Part shown: piece by piece, positions 24,086 to 32,559 of the stretch
How the letters are laid out: every line of letters begins with the position of its first letter
Numbering within the stretch: position 1 is the stretch's first letter
NCBI GenBank assembly: GCA_030447945.1
Contig: JAUJNV010000001.1
Coordinates: forward strand, 1-56,658
DNA: 56,658 nucleotides
Origin: Fimbriimonas sp.
GTDB taxonomy: Bacteria; Armatimonadota; Fimbriimonadia; Fimbriimonadales; Fimbriimonadaceae
Direction: 5' to 3'
The notes under the pieces: model-generated
What the model was told of the DNA's origin: nothing
Seen by the model: the letters and a program-made list of their open reading frames with translations, nothing else
Database searches by the model: none
Translations under genes and position numbers: made by a program

Positions 24086-24805
24086 CTAGGCGCCGTCGTT
24101 CTCCGGCGTATCCTGACGAGGAGACTCGCCGCCGCCACCGCCGAGCTCCAGGATCGCCTTGAAGCGCCGGAGGTCGTTGTCGATCTGGCGCTGGGGATCA
24201 TTCTGGAAGATCTTCGCGACCCACGCCCCGAGCATGTCGCCGGGTGGGTCGTAGCTGAGCACCACGCGCAGGCGCGTTCCCCCGTCCTCCAGCTCCTCGA
24301 AGCGAACGCTGCCCGCATTGTCTACCCCGGAGCCTTCGAGAGACTGCCAGGCGATGATCTCGTCCGGCACGTCGTTGATGATCTCCGCTTCCCACCTCAC
24401 GACCATCCCGGCCGGAGCGCGGGCGGTCCACACCGAACGGTCTTCATCGACCTCCCGCACCTCGAGAAGGTGGTCCATGAAAATCGGGAGGTTCTCGAGG
24501 TTCCTCCAGAGGCGGTAGAGCTCTCTCGGCGGCTGGTCGATGTCGATGGATGACTCCACGCGCACGTTGTAGCGCCCCACTCCCGTCGGGGTGTGCGGAA
24601 GCGCGATCCCCAGCCGGTCGTAAAGGGGGCGATACCCCTTCTGGCCGCGGTAGAGTAGGGCCACCCCGCCCAGCTTGAAGATCAGGCCGAGCGGCCCGCT
24701 CTTTCGCATCCCTTTGAGAAGGAGCAATCCGCCAGCCACTAAGGCGCCGATATGCTCGATATCGGCGGCATCGATCTCTCTGTTCCCGTCCCTCGCGTCT
24801 ATCAC
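24086..24805 (-). CDS. SRPBCC family protein with DUF2892-like membrane part
   Basis: The 239-residue protein starts with a polar stretch and a hydrophobic region (GALVAGGLLLLKGM, then LGLIFKLGGVALLYRG) resembling the DUF2892 two-helix membrane unit. From about 80 the polyketide-cyclase/START-like domain follows: VESSIDIDQPPRELYRLWRN, LPIFMDHLLEV, WEAEIINDVPDEIIAWQSL and FQNDPQRQIDNDLRRFK. This combination is common in bacteria. The SRPBCC cavity binds hydrophobic ligands; ligand and role are unknown here. The tail is Gly-rich. Confidence 0.82.
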   Translation of the reverse strand: MIDARDGNREIDAADIEHIGALVAGGLLLLKGMRKSGPLGLIFKLGGVALLYRGQKGYRPLYDRLGIALPHTPTGVGRYNVRVESSIDIDQPPRELYRLWRNLENLPIFMDHLLEVREVDEDRSVWTARAPAGMVVRWEAEIINDVPDEIIAWQSLEGSGVDNAGSVRFEELEDGGTRLRVVLSYDPPGDMLGAWVAKIFQNDPQRQIDNDLRRFKAILELGGGGGESPRQDTPENDGA

Positions 24806-24987
24806 AGCATTTGTGACCGGGCGTAAGGGAGTTGAGTTCGGAAAGGTTTTTTGTGGGGCTTTCGGGAAGAGAGGGAACTTCTGGGAACTTTTCTCGGGTA
24901 CTCCGTTTTCAGCCGTTGCTATTCTATGCGGAAAGCACGTCTACCCGGTGCGCCCCAGGGATGGAGACGGGCGCTGGAGGATTGGGC

Positions 24988-25720
24988 ATGCCACTGAAGA
25001 CTACTCTCGTCGTCGTAACCGGAGTCGCGGGCGCTGTGGGCGTCGGAGCGGCCCAAGTGGACAGCAGGACGGCGCAACGCGCCGCGAAGAGAGAGCCGAC
25101 CGTCAGCCTGAGGTTCCAGCGCGCCAGCGTCGATCAGGTCATCCAGCAGCTCTCGCGCGAGGGGATCAGCTTCGTCGTCAGGGACGAGGATCTGCTCCGC
25201 GACAAGAAGATCACGCTGAACATCGTGCGGCAGCCGCTCCGCGACGCGATGGGCGCTCTCGGCTCGGCCCTCGGCGGCCGCTGGCAGCGCACCGGCTCCA
25301 TCTTCGTGTTCCAGAAGGGCCAGTACGACTTCGGCACCGTCGCGGGTGGCAGGCGGCAGTTCGATCGGAGCCTCTTGCCGCGCCCCCTGGGGCGCACCCC
25401 TCGGCCGATCGCGCCGGGCAGAGTCGCGCCGCCCCCACTGAAGCCTTTCAAGCTGGATATCAAGCCGTTTAAGCTCGCTCCAGGATCGTTCTACCGCTCT
25501 ACGCCGATCTCTCCGCCGGGGAAAAAGTCTTGTGGGGGGGCGCGTGGCACGCCGACCACGTTTGCCGCGTCGATGAGAACGCCGCGAAGCATCACGACCC
25601 TCGGCGAGACCTTCTCGGAAGAACAGAAGGAGAAAGACCGGCGCCAGGGGTTCCTCGCGGGAAATTTTGCACATTGCCGATCCCGAGGACAAGCTCGCCC
25701 GTCACTTCGGCCTCAAGTAG
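24988..25720 (+). pseudogene. Secreted STN-like (secretin/TonB short N-domain) protein, frameshift near the end
   Basis: ATG 24988 with GGAGG upstream gives an export signal (TTLVVVTGVAGAVGVGA). A domain follows with VSLRFQRASVDQVIQQLS, ISFVVRDEDLL, KKITLNIVRQPLRDAMGAL and GGRWQRTGSIFVF. This is the STN/secretin N-domain pattern seen in TonB receptors, secretins and FecR partners. A proline-rich linker follows. A one-base shift near 25665 is needed to read the natural end ILHIADPEDKLARHFGLK (stop 25718). It is a paralogue of the next gene. No secretin channel is attached, so it may be a stand-alone periplasmic adaptor. Confidence 0.7.
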
Positions 25721-25822
25721 GCTCCAACCGTCTCCCCGCGGACCGCGCCCTCGCCTGGAGAGCGCGGTCTGCGCCATAGTGGGGGCACGTGTTCGTGCGA
25801 AAGCGGGCACAGGAGAAGACAG

Positions 25823-26569
25823 ATGGCCCTCAGAACTACCCTCGCCGTGCTCGCCGGCCTATCCGGCGCCTTGTTTCTAAACGCGCCCCTATGTCAAGGC
25901 GCTCCGCCACAGGCCCGTGCGGCGGCGGATGGGAAGCTGACGCTCGTCTTCTCCAACGTCCAAGTGACCGAGGTTCTGGAACGGCTGAAGACGCAAGGCG
26001 TCAACTTCGTCGTCGGCCAGGGAGAGCTGGAGGCCAATCGCACGATCACTCTGAACCTGATCGACCAGCCGCGCGAGGTCGCCATGGATCTACTGGCGGA
26101 GGCGCTCGGCGGCCGGTGGGAGCGCCGCGGCGAGGTGTACCTGTACCGCAAGGGAACGGGCGATAGGCCGCCCATGCACGGCGCGCCGATAATGGAAAAG
26201 GCCGCCGTTAAGCGCGACGGGGGCAAAACGAAGCCTCAGCCGAAGAGCAGCGGCCCTGGCTCGGAAAGGATCCTCGTCTCCTACTCCCTCACCTCCCCCA
26301 TCGGCTCCCGGGCGCGGGCGTTCCTCGACAGCCTGACCCAAGCCCAGATCCAGAAGCACGGCAGCCGGGGGTACCTCCTGGCCTCCGAGCTGACAATGGA
26401 TCAGCGCAAGCTCATCGGCGGGATGGACGCGCTCCGGGGACGGCTCGACGTTCGGCTTGGGGTAGACAAGGAGTCGGTGACGATCAAGAGTGACATTCCC
26501 GCCGTTGGTAGCGCCAAGCCCGCGACCAAGAAGCCCGTCCGCCGCCCCAAGACCCGCCGCCGGGGATAG
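25823..26569 (+). CDS. Secreted STN-like protein (paralogue)
   Basis: ATG 25823 (GGAGAAG upstream) starts MALRTTLAVLAGLSGALF, an export signal. The STN-like domain has LVFSNVQVTEVLERLK, VNFVVGQGELEANRTITLNL and ALGGRWERRGEVYLYRK. A distinct C-terminal half (about 145-230) contains ILVSYSLTSPIGSRARAFLD and is followed by a Lys/Arg/Pro-rich tail. The pair with the previous gene looks like a tandem duplication with different C-termini. The function is unknown; export and fold are the supported parts. Confidence 0.75.
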   Translation: MALRTTLAVLAGLSGALFLNAPLCQGAPPQARAAADGKLTLVFSNVQVTEVLERLKTQGVNFVVGQGELEANRTITLNLIDQPREVAMDLLAEALGGRWERRGEVYLYRKGTGDRPPMHGAPIMEKAAVKRDGGKTKPQPKSSGPGSERILVSYSLTSPIGSRARAFLDSLTQAQIQKHGSRGYLLASELTMDQRKLIGGMDALRGRLDVRLGVDKESVTIKSDIPAVGSAKPATKKPVRRPKTRRRG

Positions 26570-26576
26570 AATTACC

Positions 26577-26630
26577 GAGTGTTAAGCGTGGAGTGTCGAG
26601 ACCAGAGCCTTCTCCCTTAATACTCAACAC
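26577..26630 (+). repeat. Word-arm hairpin c (GTGTTAAG words, GAGCC core)
   Basis: The left arm GAGTGTTAAG...GTGTCGAG (26577-26600), core ACCAGAGCCTTCTCCC and right arm TTAATACTCAACAC (26617-26630) form the hairpin. The core is nearly identical to hairpin f at 45.7 kb. The uvsE stop codon (26624) is made by the right arm. Confidence 0.82.
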
Positions 26631-27565
26631 ATATCAGTGAACGCGCACGCAGGCGCCCCTTCGGCCAGCCGTCCTTGCTCGCGAAGCCAACGCCAAGCCT
26701 CCCCCGCGGCGACTTCCTTCCCCTTGGACTCCACCATGACATCCGCTTCCCAGGGGAGAAGATCGCACAGCGTCTGAAGATCCTCCGGGTGGACCAGGAT
26801 ATCGTGGGCGCCGGGGCGGGCGCCCGGCTTCTGACTGGACATATGCACCTTCGGGCGGCAGTGCCAAACGGTCCGCACACGCTTCAGCAGCCCCGCTAAG
26901 TCTTCTTCGGCGGGATTGATCTGATGGTGATGAAGGTCGAATACGACGGGAAGCCCCGTGGCCTCCGAGACGGCGAGGATCTGCCCCAAGTCAAAGGCTC
27001 GCTCGTCGTTCTCCAACACGAGGCGGCGACGGATATGCGCGGGGAGCCCGTTGAGTTGGCGGATGAGTCGATCCGTCGCGGTGATGCGGTCGCCGTAGGT
27101 CGCGCCGCCATGGATGATGACCTTGTGCTCATGGTCAAGGCCCATGAGGTCGAGCAGCGTGGCGCTGTAGTCCAGTTCGGCGATCGCGTTGCGCAGGATG
27201 GTGGGATCGTCGGTGCTGAGGATGGTGTACTGGCCCGGGTGGTTCGAAAAGCGGAAGCCCCGCGCCGCGTACCGCTCACCGATCTCGCGCAGGCGGCCCG
27301 CGACGAGAGGCTTCCAGTCGAACTTGATGGCGCTGTGCGAGGCGAGGGGTATCGTCGAGCCGCCAAGCCGCAGCATGCGGAGGGGGCCCCGCTCCATGAG
27401 AAAGAGCATCCTTTCCAGATCGTCCAGGTTCTGGTGGGCAGTCTCCGCCATGCGCGCTTCCGTGGCGTTCGCGAGGCGGAAAGTGTGGTTCGTCGAGAGG
27501 GAGCCGTCCGAGAGGACGCACGCGAAGCCGATGCGGTGGATGGGGCGGAAAGAGGTGTCGGTCAT
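26624..27565 (-). CDS. uvsE: UV DNA damage endonuclease UvsE
   Basis: The 313-residue protein matches UVDE throughout: HRIGFACVL at the start, TFRLANATEARMAE, MLRLGGSTIPLASHS, FSNHPGQYTIL (metal ligand His), HEHKVIIHGGATYGDR, LVLENDERAF (catalytic Glu), VVFDLHHHQINP and VHMSSQKPG. UVDE is a TIM-barrel nuclease that nicks DNA 5' of cyclobutane dimers, 6-4 photoproducts and abasic sites without ATP. All metal-site residues appear intact. The last residues (FTDMC) are encoded by the repeat arm, so the tail may have been changed by that element. Confidence 0.95.
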   Translation of the reverse strand: MTDTSFRPIHRIGFACVLSDGSLSTNHTFRLANATEARMAETAHQNLDDLERMLFLMERGPLRMLRLGGSTIPLASHSAIKFDWKPLVAGRLREIGERYAARGFRFSNHPGQYTILSTDDPTILRNAIAELDYSATLLDLMGLDHEHKVIIHGGATYGDRITATDRLIRQLNGLPAHIRRRLVLENDERAFDLGQILAVSEATGLPVVFDLHHHQINPAEEDLAGLLKRVRTVWHCRPKVHMSSQKPGARPGAHDILVHPEDLQTLCDLLPWEADVMVESKGKEVAAGEAWRWLREQGRLAEGAPACAFTDMC

Positions 27566-27664
27566 AGAGCGGCCTCGGGAGGAACCTACGCAGGGGCACG
27601 GTGGGTCCTAGCGTTAAAGCGGCGGGTGACGGAGTGCGCTTTGACCCGCGAATAGGAAAGTCTT

Positions 27665-28531
27665 ATGTCAACGTTCTACGCAACCTTCGACGACACCGCC
27701 CGCGCCCGCGAGCTGGTCCGGACGCTTCTGCGATCCGGCGTGGCCTCCGACGACCTCAGCCTGGTGCTCCGGGCAGAGGACGCGGACGGTCTTCCGAGCG
27801 ACACCCTGGGGACCGAGGACGAAGGAATGATCGAGTCGGTCTCATCCGTCGGCGACGCGACGGCCTTCGTCGGGCGCGAGGACGATCCCACGCCCAACGA
27901 TCCCTTCGCGGCGGACGCTCCATTCGCCGGGTACACGTCGGTCTACGAGTCGAACATCGGCGGCGGGATCAGTACGGTGGAGAAGGGGAGGAACGTCGAC
28001 AGCGTGGATCAGATGGACGACTCGCAGAGCGCGGCGGAGGACATGATCTCACCACCCCACGAGATCTCACAGTCGGAACACGAGAAGGACGACATCGCGC
28101 TCACCCTCCAAACCGGCTTTCCTACCCCGGTCCCTGTCATCGACAACGATCTGACGGACGTCGAGGGTCCGGCGCAGGATCAGTACGAAGAGGGCATGGA
28201 CGCGATCACCGTCCCGGGCTTCGGAACGCTGATCGGGGGCGGCGCGCTCGCCACGGCCGCTCTCGACTTCATGAACCCGGAGAGCGTCGGGATCAGCGAC
28301 TCTCTCGTCACCCACCTTAGAGACGAGGGCGTGCCGCGCGAGCGGGCGCAGACTTACCAGGAAGCGTTTGAACAGGGCGCCGCGCTGCTAGCCGTAGCGA
28401 TCGTCCCCGGCGAGATCAGCGCCGGCGTGGTCGAGAGCCTCGCCGAGCGGCACGGCGCCCGAAACGCCGAAACCTTCGACGCGCCCCGCTTCTACGAGGA
28501 CGGCGGCAAGCGGTCGGGGGTGACGGTATGA
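27665..28531 (+). CDS. Stress-type acidic protein with hydrophobic hairpin
   Basis: The 288-residue protein starts MSTFYATFDDTARARELVRT, a ferredoxin-like segment as in general-stress (YflT/DUF1269-like) proteins. An acidic, disordered middle (about 35-175) follows. Then comes a Gly/Ala hydrophobic patch (ITVPGFGTLIGGGALATAA) and a second ferredoxin-like unit (LVTHLRDEGVPRERAQTYQ, then AVAIVPGEISAGVVESL). The layout is shared with the 29.6-30.7 kb gene. The role is unknown; desiccation or membrane stress is a guess from similar architecture. Confidence 0.7.
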   Translation: MSTFYATFDDTARARELVRTLLRSGVASDDLSLVLRAEDADGLPSDTLGTEDEGMIESVSSVGDATAFVGREDDPTPNDPFAADAPFAGYTSVYESNIGGGISTVEKGRNVDSVDQMDDSQSAAEDMISPPHEISQSEHEKDDIALTLQTGFPTPVPVIDNDLTDVEGPAQDQYEEGMDAITVPGFGTLIGGGALATAALDFMNPESVGISDSLVTHLRDEGVPRERAQTYQEAFEQGAALLAVAIVPGEISAGVVESLAERHGARNAETFDAPRFYEDGGKRSGVTV

Positions 28532-28532
28532 G

Positions 28533-28597
28533 AAGGCGTTGAGGCTTTCGGGCGTTGAGGCATTGGATAGGGCTCTGGAAGGCCTCAACGCCTTAAC
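28533..28597 (-). repeat. Word-arm hairpin d (GGCGTTGAGG words)
   Basis: The left arm AAGGCGTTGAGG plus GGGCGTTGAGG (28533-28560) and right arm GGCCTCAACGCCTT (28581-28594) enclose a core that reads CCAGAGCCCTATCC on the minus strand, a variant of the GAGCCYTCTCC core. It starts 2 bases after a stop codon. Confidence 0.8.
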
Positions 28598-28612
28598 TGT
28601 CCCTGCTTAATC

Positions 28613-28996
28613 ATGTCCCGGCCCTTCGTTTCACTCGGTAGCTTGCTCGCGTTCGTCGCTGTCGGGCTGGGCGCGTTCGGTACGCATGGTCTTCGGGACC
28701 GGGTGACGCCGCGCATGTTCGAGGTATGGCAGACTGGGGTCTTTTATCACCTCGTGCACGCGGTCGCCATCGTGCTGGTCGGCGCGATGTTCGCCCACCT
28801 CCCGGGCCGCGCGGCGAGGTGGGCTGCGTGGCTGTTCCTCGCCGGAATCGTTCTGTTCGGAGGGAGCCTCTACGGGATGGCCCTCGGCGGGCCGAGGGTG
28901 CTTGGCGCGGTCGCGCCTCTCGGAGGATCCTGCTTCTTGGCCGGGTGGCTCACCCTCGCGGTCGCCGCGCGAAATACCGACCAAACATCGGGATAG
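28613..28996 (+). CDS. DUF423 membrane protein
   Basis: The 127-residue protein has four hydrophobic helices. SLGSLLAFVAVGLGAFGTHGL, with the conserved GAFGTH, is followed by FEVWQTGVFYHLVHAVAIVL (Y/H-rich helix), LFLAGIVLFGGSLYGMAL and the GAVAPLGGSCFLAGWL helix. This is the full DUF423 (YwdK-like) pattern and length. It is an inner-membrane protein of unknown function. Confidence 0.92.
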   Translation: MSRPFVSLGSLLAFVAVGLGAFGTHGLRDRVTPRMFEVWQTGVFYHLVHAVAIVLVGAMFAHLPGRAARWAAWLFLAGIVLFGGSLYGMALGGPRVLGAVAPLGGSCFLAGWLTLAVAARNTDQTSG

Positions 28997-29003
28997 TGCG
29001 ACA

Positions 29004-29035
29004 TCCCTAACGTTGGCGCAAGCGCCCACGCTAGG
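29004..29035. terminator. Hairpin between convergent genes
   Basis: TCCCTAACGTTGGCG and CGCCCACGCTAGGGA pair with few mismatches around CAAG. It sits between the DUF423 stop (28996) and the stop of the leftward gene (29055). It is likely a bidirectional terminator, without a strong T-run. Confidence 0.55.
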
Positions 29036-29054
29036 GACCGCAGGCTGCACGCCG

Positions 29055-29516
29055 TTAACCGCCAGTCGATCCGCCGCCGCCTTCGTCGTTGGGCGGCGGC
29101 GGATCGGTTGCCGTCGCGATGTTGACGGTGTTGTTCGCCTTGTCGAAGCCTACGGACGCACCCATGGACTCGGCAAGGAAGCGTAGGGGGACCATCGCGC
29201 GGCCCCGGACCGTGATCGGCGGGACGTCCATCAGGATCTCGGCGCCGCTCTTGCGGGCGATCTTGTCGCCCACGCGCATCTCGATGTCCTCGTTGTTGCG
29301 CCGGGCGGTGATGCGCTTGAGCACGGGGTTGTACTCGACGTAGGCACCGATCGACTCGAAGACGCCGCGCAACGGGACCATCACGCGGCCCTTGATCGTC
29401 CGGGGCTGGGTGCCCTCGAACTTGACGGGTTTGCCGTCAACGATAACGACGAGTTTGACGCGCGGCGGCGAGCCGAAGGCCGCGATGGCCGCGAAGAGGG
29501 CGAGGGTAGTTTGCAT
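29055..29516 (-). CDS. Secreted Cu-amine-oxidase-N-terminal-fold protein
   Basis: From ATG 29516, 153 residues: a short signal (MQTTLALFAAIAAFGSP), then VVIVDGKPVKFEGTQPRTI, GRVMVPLRGVFESIGAYVEY, ITARRNNEDIEMRVGDKIA and RAMVPLRFLAESMGASVGF. These are the two repeats of the copper amine oxidase N-terminal fold. The protein ends in a Pro/Gly-rich tail (TDPPPPNDEGGGGSTGG). It is one of four copies in this window. It has no catalytic domain and probably acts as an exported binding or structural module. Confidence 0.88.
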   Translation of the reverse strand: MQTTLALFAAIAAFGSPPRVKLVVIVDGKPVKFEGTQPRTIKGRVMVPLRGVFESIGAYVEYNPVLKRITARRNNEDIEMRVGDKIARKSGAEILMDVPPITVRGRAMVPLRFLAESMGASVGFDKANNTVNIATATDPPPPNDEGGGGSTGG

Positions 29517-29607
29517 AGGTTCTTCTCTGGGTTCAATAGACTGGCGGAAGACCAGGCAGTTCCCCGGGCGGAACACCGGCTGGGCACGGCGAGTCCCCAG
29601 AGAAGAG

Positions 29608-30675
29608 ATGGGACCCACACTTTACGCAGCGTTCGCCGATGCGGGGCAGGCCGAGAGCGCGGCCGGCGCCCTCTTGGACCACGGGATAAAGGCCGAAGAG
29701 ATCAGCCTCGTCGTCAGCGAGGAGACGCAGGCCCAGCGGGGGACGGTGGACGACCCAGAGCTCTCCTACTCGTCCCGCACCATCGTCTCGGGCCGCGACT
29801 TGGGGGCCCAGAGGCTAGATCCGTTCGAGAACGACCTGCGCATCAGCACGCCGACGGGCATCCAAGGCGGAGACATCAGTCAGGCGGACATGTACGTCAC
29901 CAACACGCGCCAAGCCGACCACACCCTCGACGAGCTTAACCCCGCGCAGGACGATTATCCCCGAACCGGAAGCGCCTCCCCGACCGAGTTCAGCTCCGTC
30001 CCCGCGGACGCCCGCCGGGACTACAACCCTGACCTCGACAAGCGAGAGTACGACGCTAATTACGCCTCAGACGTGGACAACGAGATACGGAGCGACTTCG
30101 AGAAGGATCGCGCGCGCGCCAACGACTCGGCCGCCGGTCCTCAGACCGACCGCGGCATGGAGATCAATCCGTCGATGAACGCACCGGACGCCCATCCCGG
30201 AACGGGCGACCGGTCGACGATGGGCGGCGGACAGAACGCCGAGCAAAGCATCCCTCCGTACGACCCCGATCGAGCGGCCAAGGGCGGCATCACGACCACG
30301 ACCCTCGGCGATGCCGCAAGCGGCGCCGCGAAGGGTGCCGGCCTGGGTCTGGGCGTCGGAGCCCTGGCGGCGGTAGCGGCGGTCACCATCCCCGGCTTCG
30401 GCTTAATCCTCGGCGGCGGCGCCCTCGCGGCGGCCCTCGCCGGCCTGGCCGCCACGGCCGGCGCGGGCGCCGTCGCGGGGGGCGTCGTGGGCTACCTGAA
30501 GGATCAGGGAGTGGACGCCCACGCGATTCCCCAGTTCCAAGAAGCCTACGAAGCAGGCGGTGCGATCCTCTCCGTCCACGTCGGCGACCCCAAGGTCAGC
30601 CGCGAGGCGATCGAAAACGTCCTGCGCAAGTACGGCGCCCAGCGCGTCGAAGCGCATGGGTTTGAGGAAGGCTAG
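29608..30675 (+). CDS. Stress-type protein with glycine-alanine hydrophobic segment
   Basis: ATG 29608 (AGAGAAGAG upstream) gives MGPTLYAAFADAGQAESAAGAL, a ferredoxin-like start. A long polar, Asp/Asn-rich region (about 50-225) follows, then a Gly/Ala helix pair (GAAKGAGLGLGVGALAAVAA and the following stretch) as in YmgG/glycine-zipper proteins. It ends with VGYLKDQGVDAHAIPQFQEA and AILSVHVGDPKVSREAIENV, as in its paralogue at 27.7-28.5 kb. The 355-residue protein could insert in or associate with membranes. Function unknown. Confidence 0.7.
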   Translation: MGPTLYAAFADAGQAESAAGALLDHGIKAEEISLVVSEETQAQRGTVDDPELSYSSRTIVSGRDLGAQRLDPFENDLRISTPTGIQGGDISQADMYVTNTRQADHTLDELNPAQDDYPRTGSASPTEFSSVPADARRDYNPDLDKREYDANYASDVDNEIRSDFEKDRARANDSAAGPQTDRGMEINPSMNAPDAHPGTGDRSTMGGGQNAEQSIPPYDPDRAAKGGITTTTLGDAASGAAKGAGLGLGVGALAAVAAVTIPGFGLILGGGALAAALAGLAATAGAGAVAGGVVGYLKDQGVDAHAIPQFQEAYEAGGAILSVHVGDPKVSREAIENVLRKYGAQRVEAHGFEEG

Positions 30676-30740
30676 AGGTTAGAGATGAGAGGGCAGAAGA
30701 TTCTTCCCCGTCTCTAACCTCTCCCCTCCAACCTCAAACC
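30674..30740. repeat. Word-arm hairpin e (CTCTAACC words)
   Basis: The left arm AGAGGTTAGAGATGAGAG (30674-30691) and the longer right arm made of CTCTAACC, CTCCAACC and CTCAAACC words (30711-30740) enclose AGAAGATTCTTCC. It joins the convergent stop codons at 30675 and 30744; the TAG of the left gene is part of the arm. Confidence 0.8.
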
Positions 30741-30743
30741 TTC

Positions 30744-32411
30744 TTACCGCTTAACCCTCAGGACCGTCGCCTCCGACGCCGTCTCGTTGGCTCCGAGCGT
30801 CACGGCAGTGATCGTGTAGGTGGTGTTCCGGTCGGCCCCGAGGAAGTTCACGTCGATGGGGCGCGTCTCGAACTTTCCGTTCTGGTCGGCATCGACCACC
30901 TGATCGTACAAGGTCCCCTTTCGCTCAAGAAGGCCGAGCAGGGTGGCGGAGTACTCCACGCGGATCCGAACCCGGGCGCCGGAGCCTGCAGTGCCGCGTA
31001 CTATGAGATTGCCCGCGCCGATACGTGCCCCCTCCTCAGGGGACGTGAGCTTCGGGGCCTCGAGGGCGCCCGCATTAACCGCGACGCCGCTGGCGGCTTG
31101 CGCGGTGAATGTCTCCCCCGCCTTCGTCCGCAGGCGCGCGGTCACCACGTCGTCGCGGAAGTTGTCCCCTTTCCGGACCGTGTACTCGCCGATGTAGCGC
31201 CCCGGCGCCTCTTCCTCCATGGCGCGGTTCTTGACGGTCTCCCCGATGCTGAACGTCGCCCGCCCGCCCGGCTCGCCGAGGAGAACGAACGTGAGGACGT
31301 CCCCCGGTTGCGCGTTGCCGGTGCCGGTATGCGTGAAGGAGCGGATGGCCTCCGATCCCGCGACGACGCGGAAAGAGTACGCCTTGCTCGCCGTGTTCCC
31401 CGCCCGGTCCCGTACCGAGATCGACACCTCGTGGAGGCCGGCTTCGAGGGCCACCGATGGCTTGTAGGTGAGGCGGTCGCCGGTAACAACCGCGTCGTTC
31501 GTCACGTTTCGCCCGTCGAGCGTCATCGTAACGCTGGCCGGGTCCACGCCGCTGCCCCCGGCGTCGTCGAAGCTCACGCTGAAGCTCGGCCGGTTGATGT
31601 TGACGCGGCTATCCGCTTGCGGCATTGATTCGCGGATCACCGGCGGCTTCGTATCGACCGAAATGGTGTTGCTCGCCTGAATGAGCCGCTCGGCGTTCCC
31701 GACCCGCAGGCGTGCGATGGCGTTGGCTCCGCTCACGGCGACCGGGTTCGCCGGATCGTTCGGCACGACGTAGGTGGCGGTGTACACGCCGGGGTTCGTC
31801 TCCCTCATGCGGATCTCCCGCGTCACGCCCGGAATCTGAAGGCTGGCGGTGCCGCCCGGGGTGCCGCGCAGGGTGAACTCGATGTTGCTTCCGCCGCGGC
31901 TATAGCCCTCGGGCTCGGCGGTAAAGGACGTGATTTGGATGTTGCCCGCATTGGCTTCCCTGGAGGGCACATCGGCCTCCGCGTCAGAGGTCGTAATGTT
32001 CACCGTCCGGGTCGCGTTGTCCCACTGAACCTCCGCGCCGAGGGCCTGCCCCATGAAGCGTAGCGGAACGAGGGTGCTGCCTCGGTAGATCTGCGGGGGT
32101 ACGTCGAGGGCGATGTCCCTCCCGTTGACGCGCGCCGTGGCGTCGCCGATCCGAAGCTGTATGTCGATGTCGCCGCGACTGGCGGTGACGGTCTGCGTTG
32201 CCGACTCATAGCCGACATAGGCGCCGAGACGCTCGAGGACGCCGCGCAGGGGCACGAGGACGCGTCCCCGGATGCTCTGCGGCCCGACGCCGGTGAAGCG
32301 CACGGGTTGGTTGTTGATGACAACGCCGATATTCTGGGCGAGCGCGCTCGTGCTGAACGCGATGATCGCCGAGAAAACGGCTAGCGGTCGTAAGTTTAAG
32401 TTCCCTTTCAT
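30744..32411 (-). CDS. Secreted Cu-amine-oxidase-N-fold protein with Ig-like domains
   Basis: From ATG 32411 (GGAGCAAGCC upstream, identical in its paralogue), 555 residues: signal peptide ending STSALAQ, then VVINNQPVRFTGVGPQSI, GRVLVPLRGVLERLGAYVGY and STLVPLRFMGQALGAEVQW (stalk fold, about 27-140). Three or four immunoglobulin-like beta domains follow, with FTLRGTPGGTASLQI, PVIRESMPQADSRVNI and VRGTAGSGARVRIRVE among their strands. It is probably a surface or periplasmic adhesion/structural protein. It lies downstream of a shorter paralogue on the same strand. Confidence 0.88.
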   Translation of the reverse strand: MKGNLNLRPLAVFSAIIAFSTSALAQNIGVVINNQPVRFTGVGPQSIRGRVLVPLRGVLERLGAYVGYESATQTVTASRGDIDIQLRIGDATARVNGRDIALDVPPQIYRGSTLVPLRFMGQALGAEVQWDNATRTVNITTSDAEADVPSREANAGNIQITSFTAEPEGYSRGGSNIEFTLRGTPGGTASLQIPGVTREIRMRETNPGVYTATYVVPNDPANPVAVSGANAIARLRVGNAERLIQASNTISVDTKPPVIRESMPQADSRVNINRPSFSVSFDDAGGSGVDPASVTMTLDGRNVTNDAVVTGDRLTYKPSVALEAGLHEVSISVRDRAGNTASKAYSFRVVAGSEAIRSFTHTGTGNAQPGDVLTFVLLGEPGGRATFSIGETVKNRAMEEEAPGRYIGEYTVRKGDNFRDDVVTARLRTKAGETFTAQAASGVAVNAGALEAPKLTSPEEGARIGAGNLIVRGTAGSGARVRIRVEYSATLLGLLERKGTLYDQVVDADQNGKFETRPIDVNFLGADRNTTYTITAVTLGANETASEATVLRVKR

Positions 32412-32559
32412 GGCTTGCTCCAAGGGTTAGACGATTGAGAGCCTCAGTCGGGCCTTCAAGGTTTGTCCGGCTAGTTGGCTCCCGAGGTTAAGGACCGAGG
32501 TTGGAGATAATCTCCGTCCCCGGTGTCCTTTCTGTGCCTGCTACTGAGGGGTGGCCGCC

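Noticed and set aside
15379..30675. Prophage or large mobile island
   Set aside because: The Acb2-like gene suggested it, but there is no integrase, terminase, capsid or tail gene, no tRNA attachment site, and flanking genes are ordinary housekeeping or secreted proteins.
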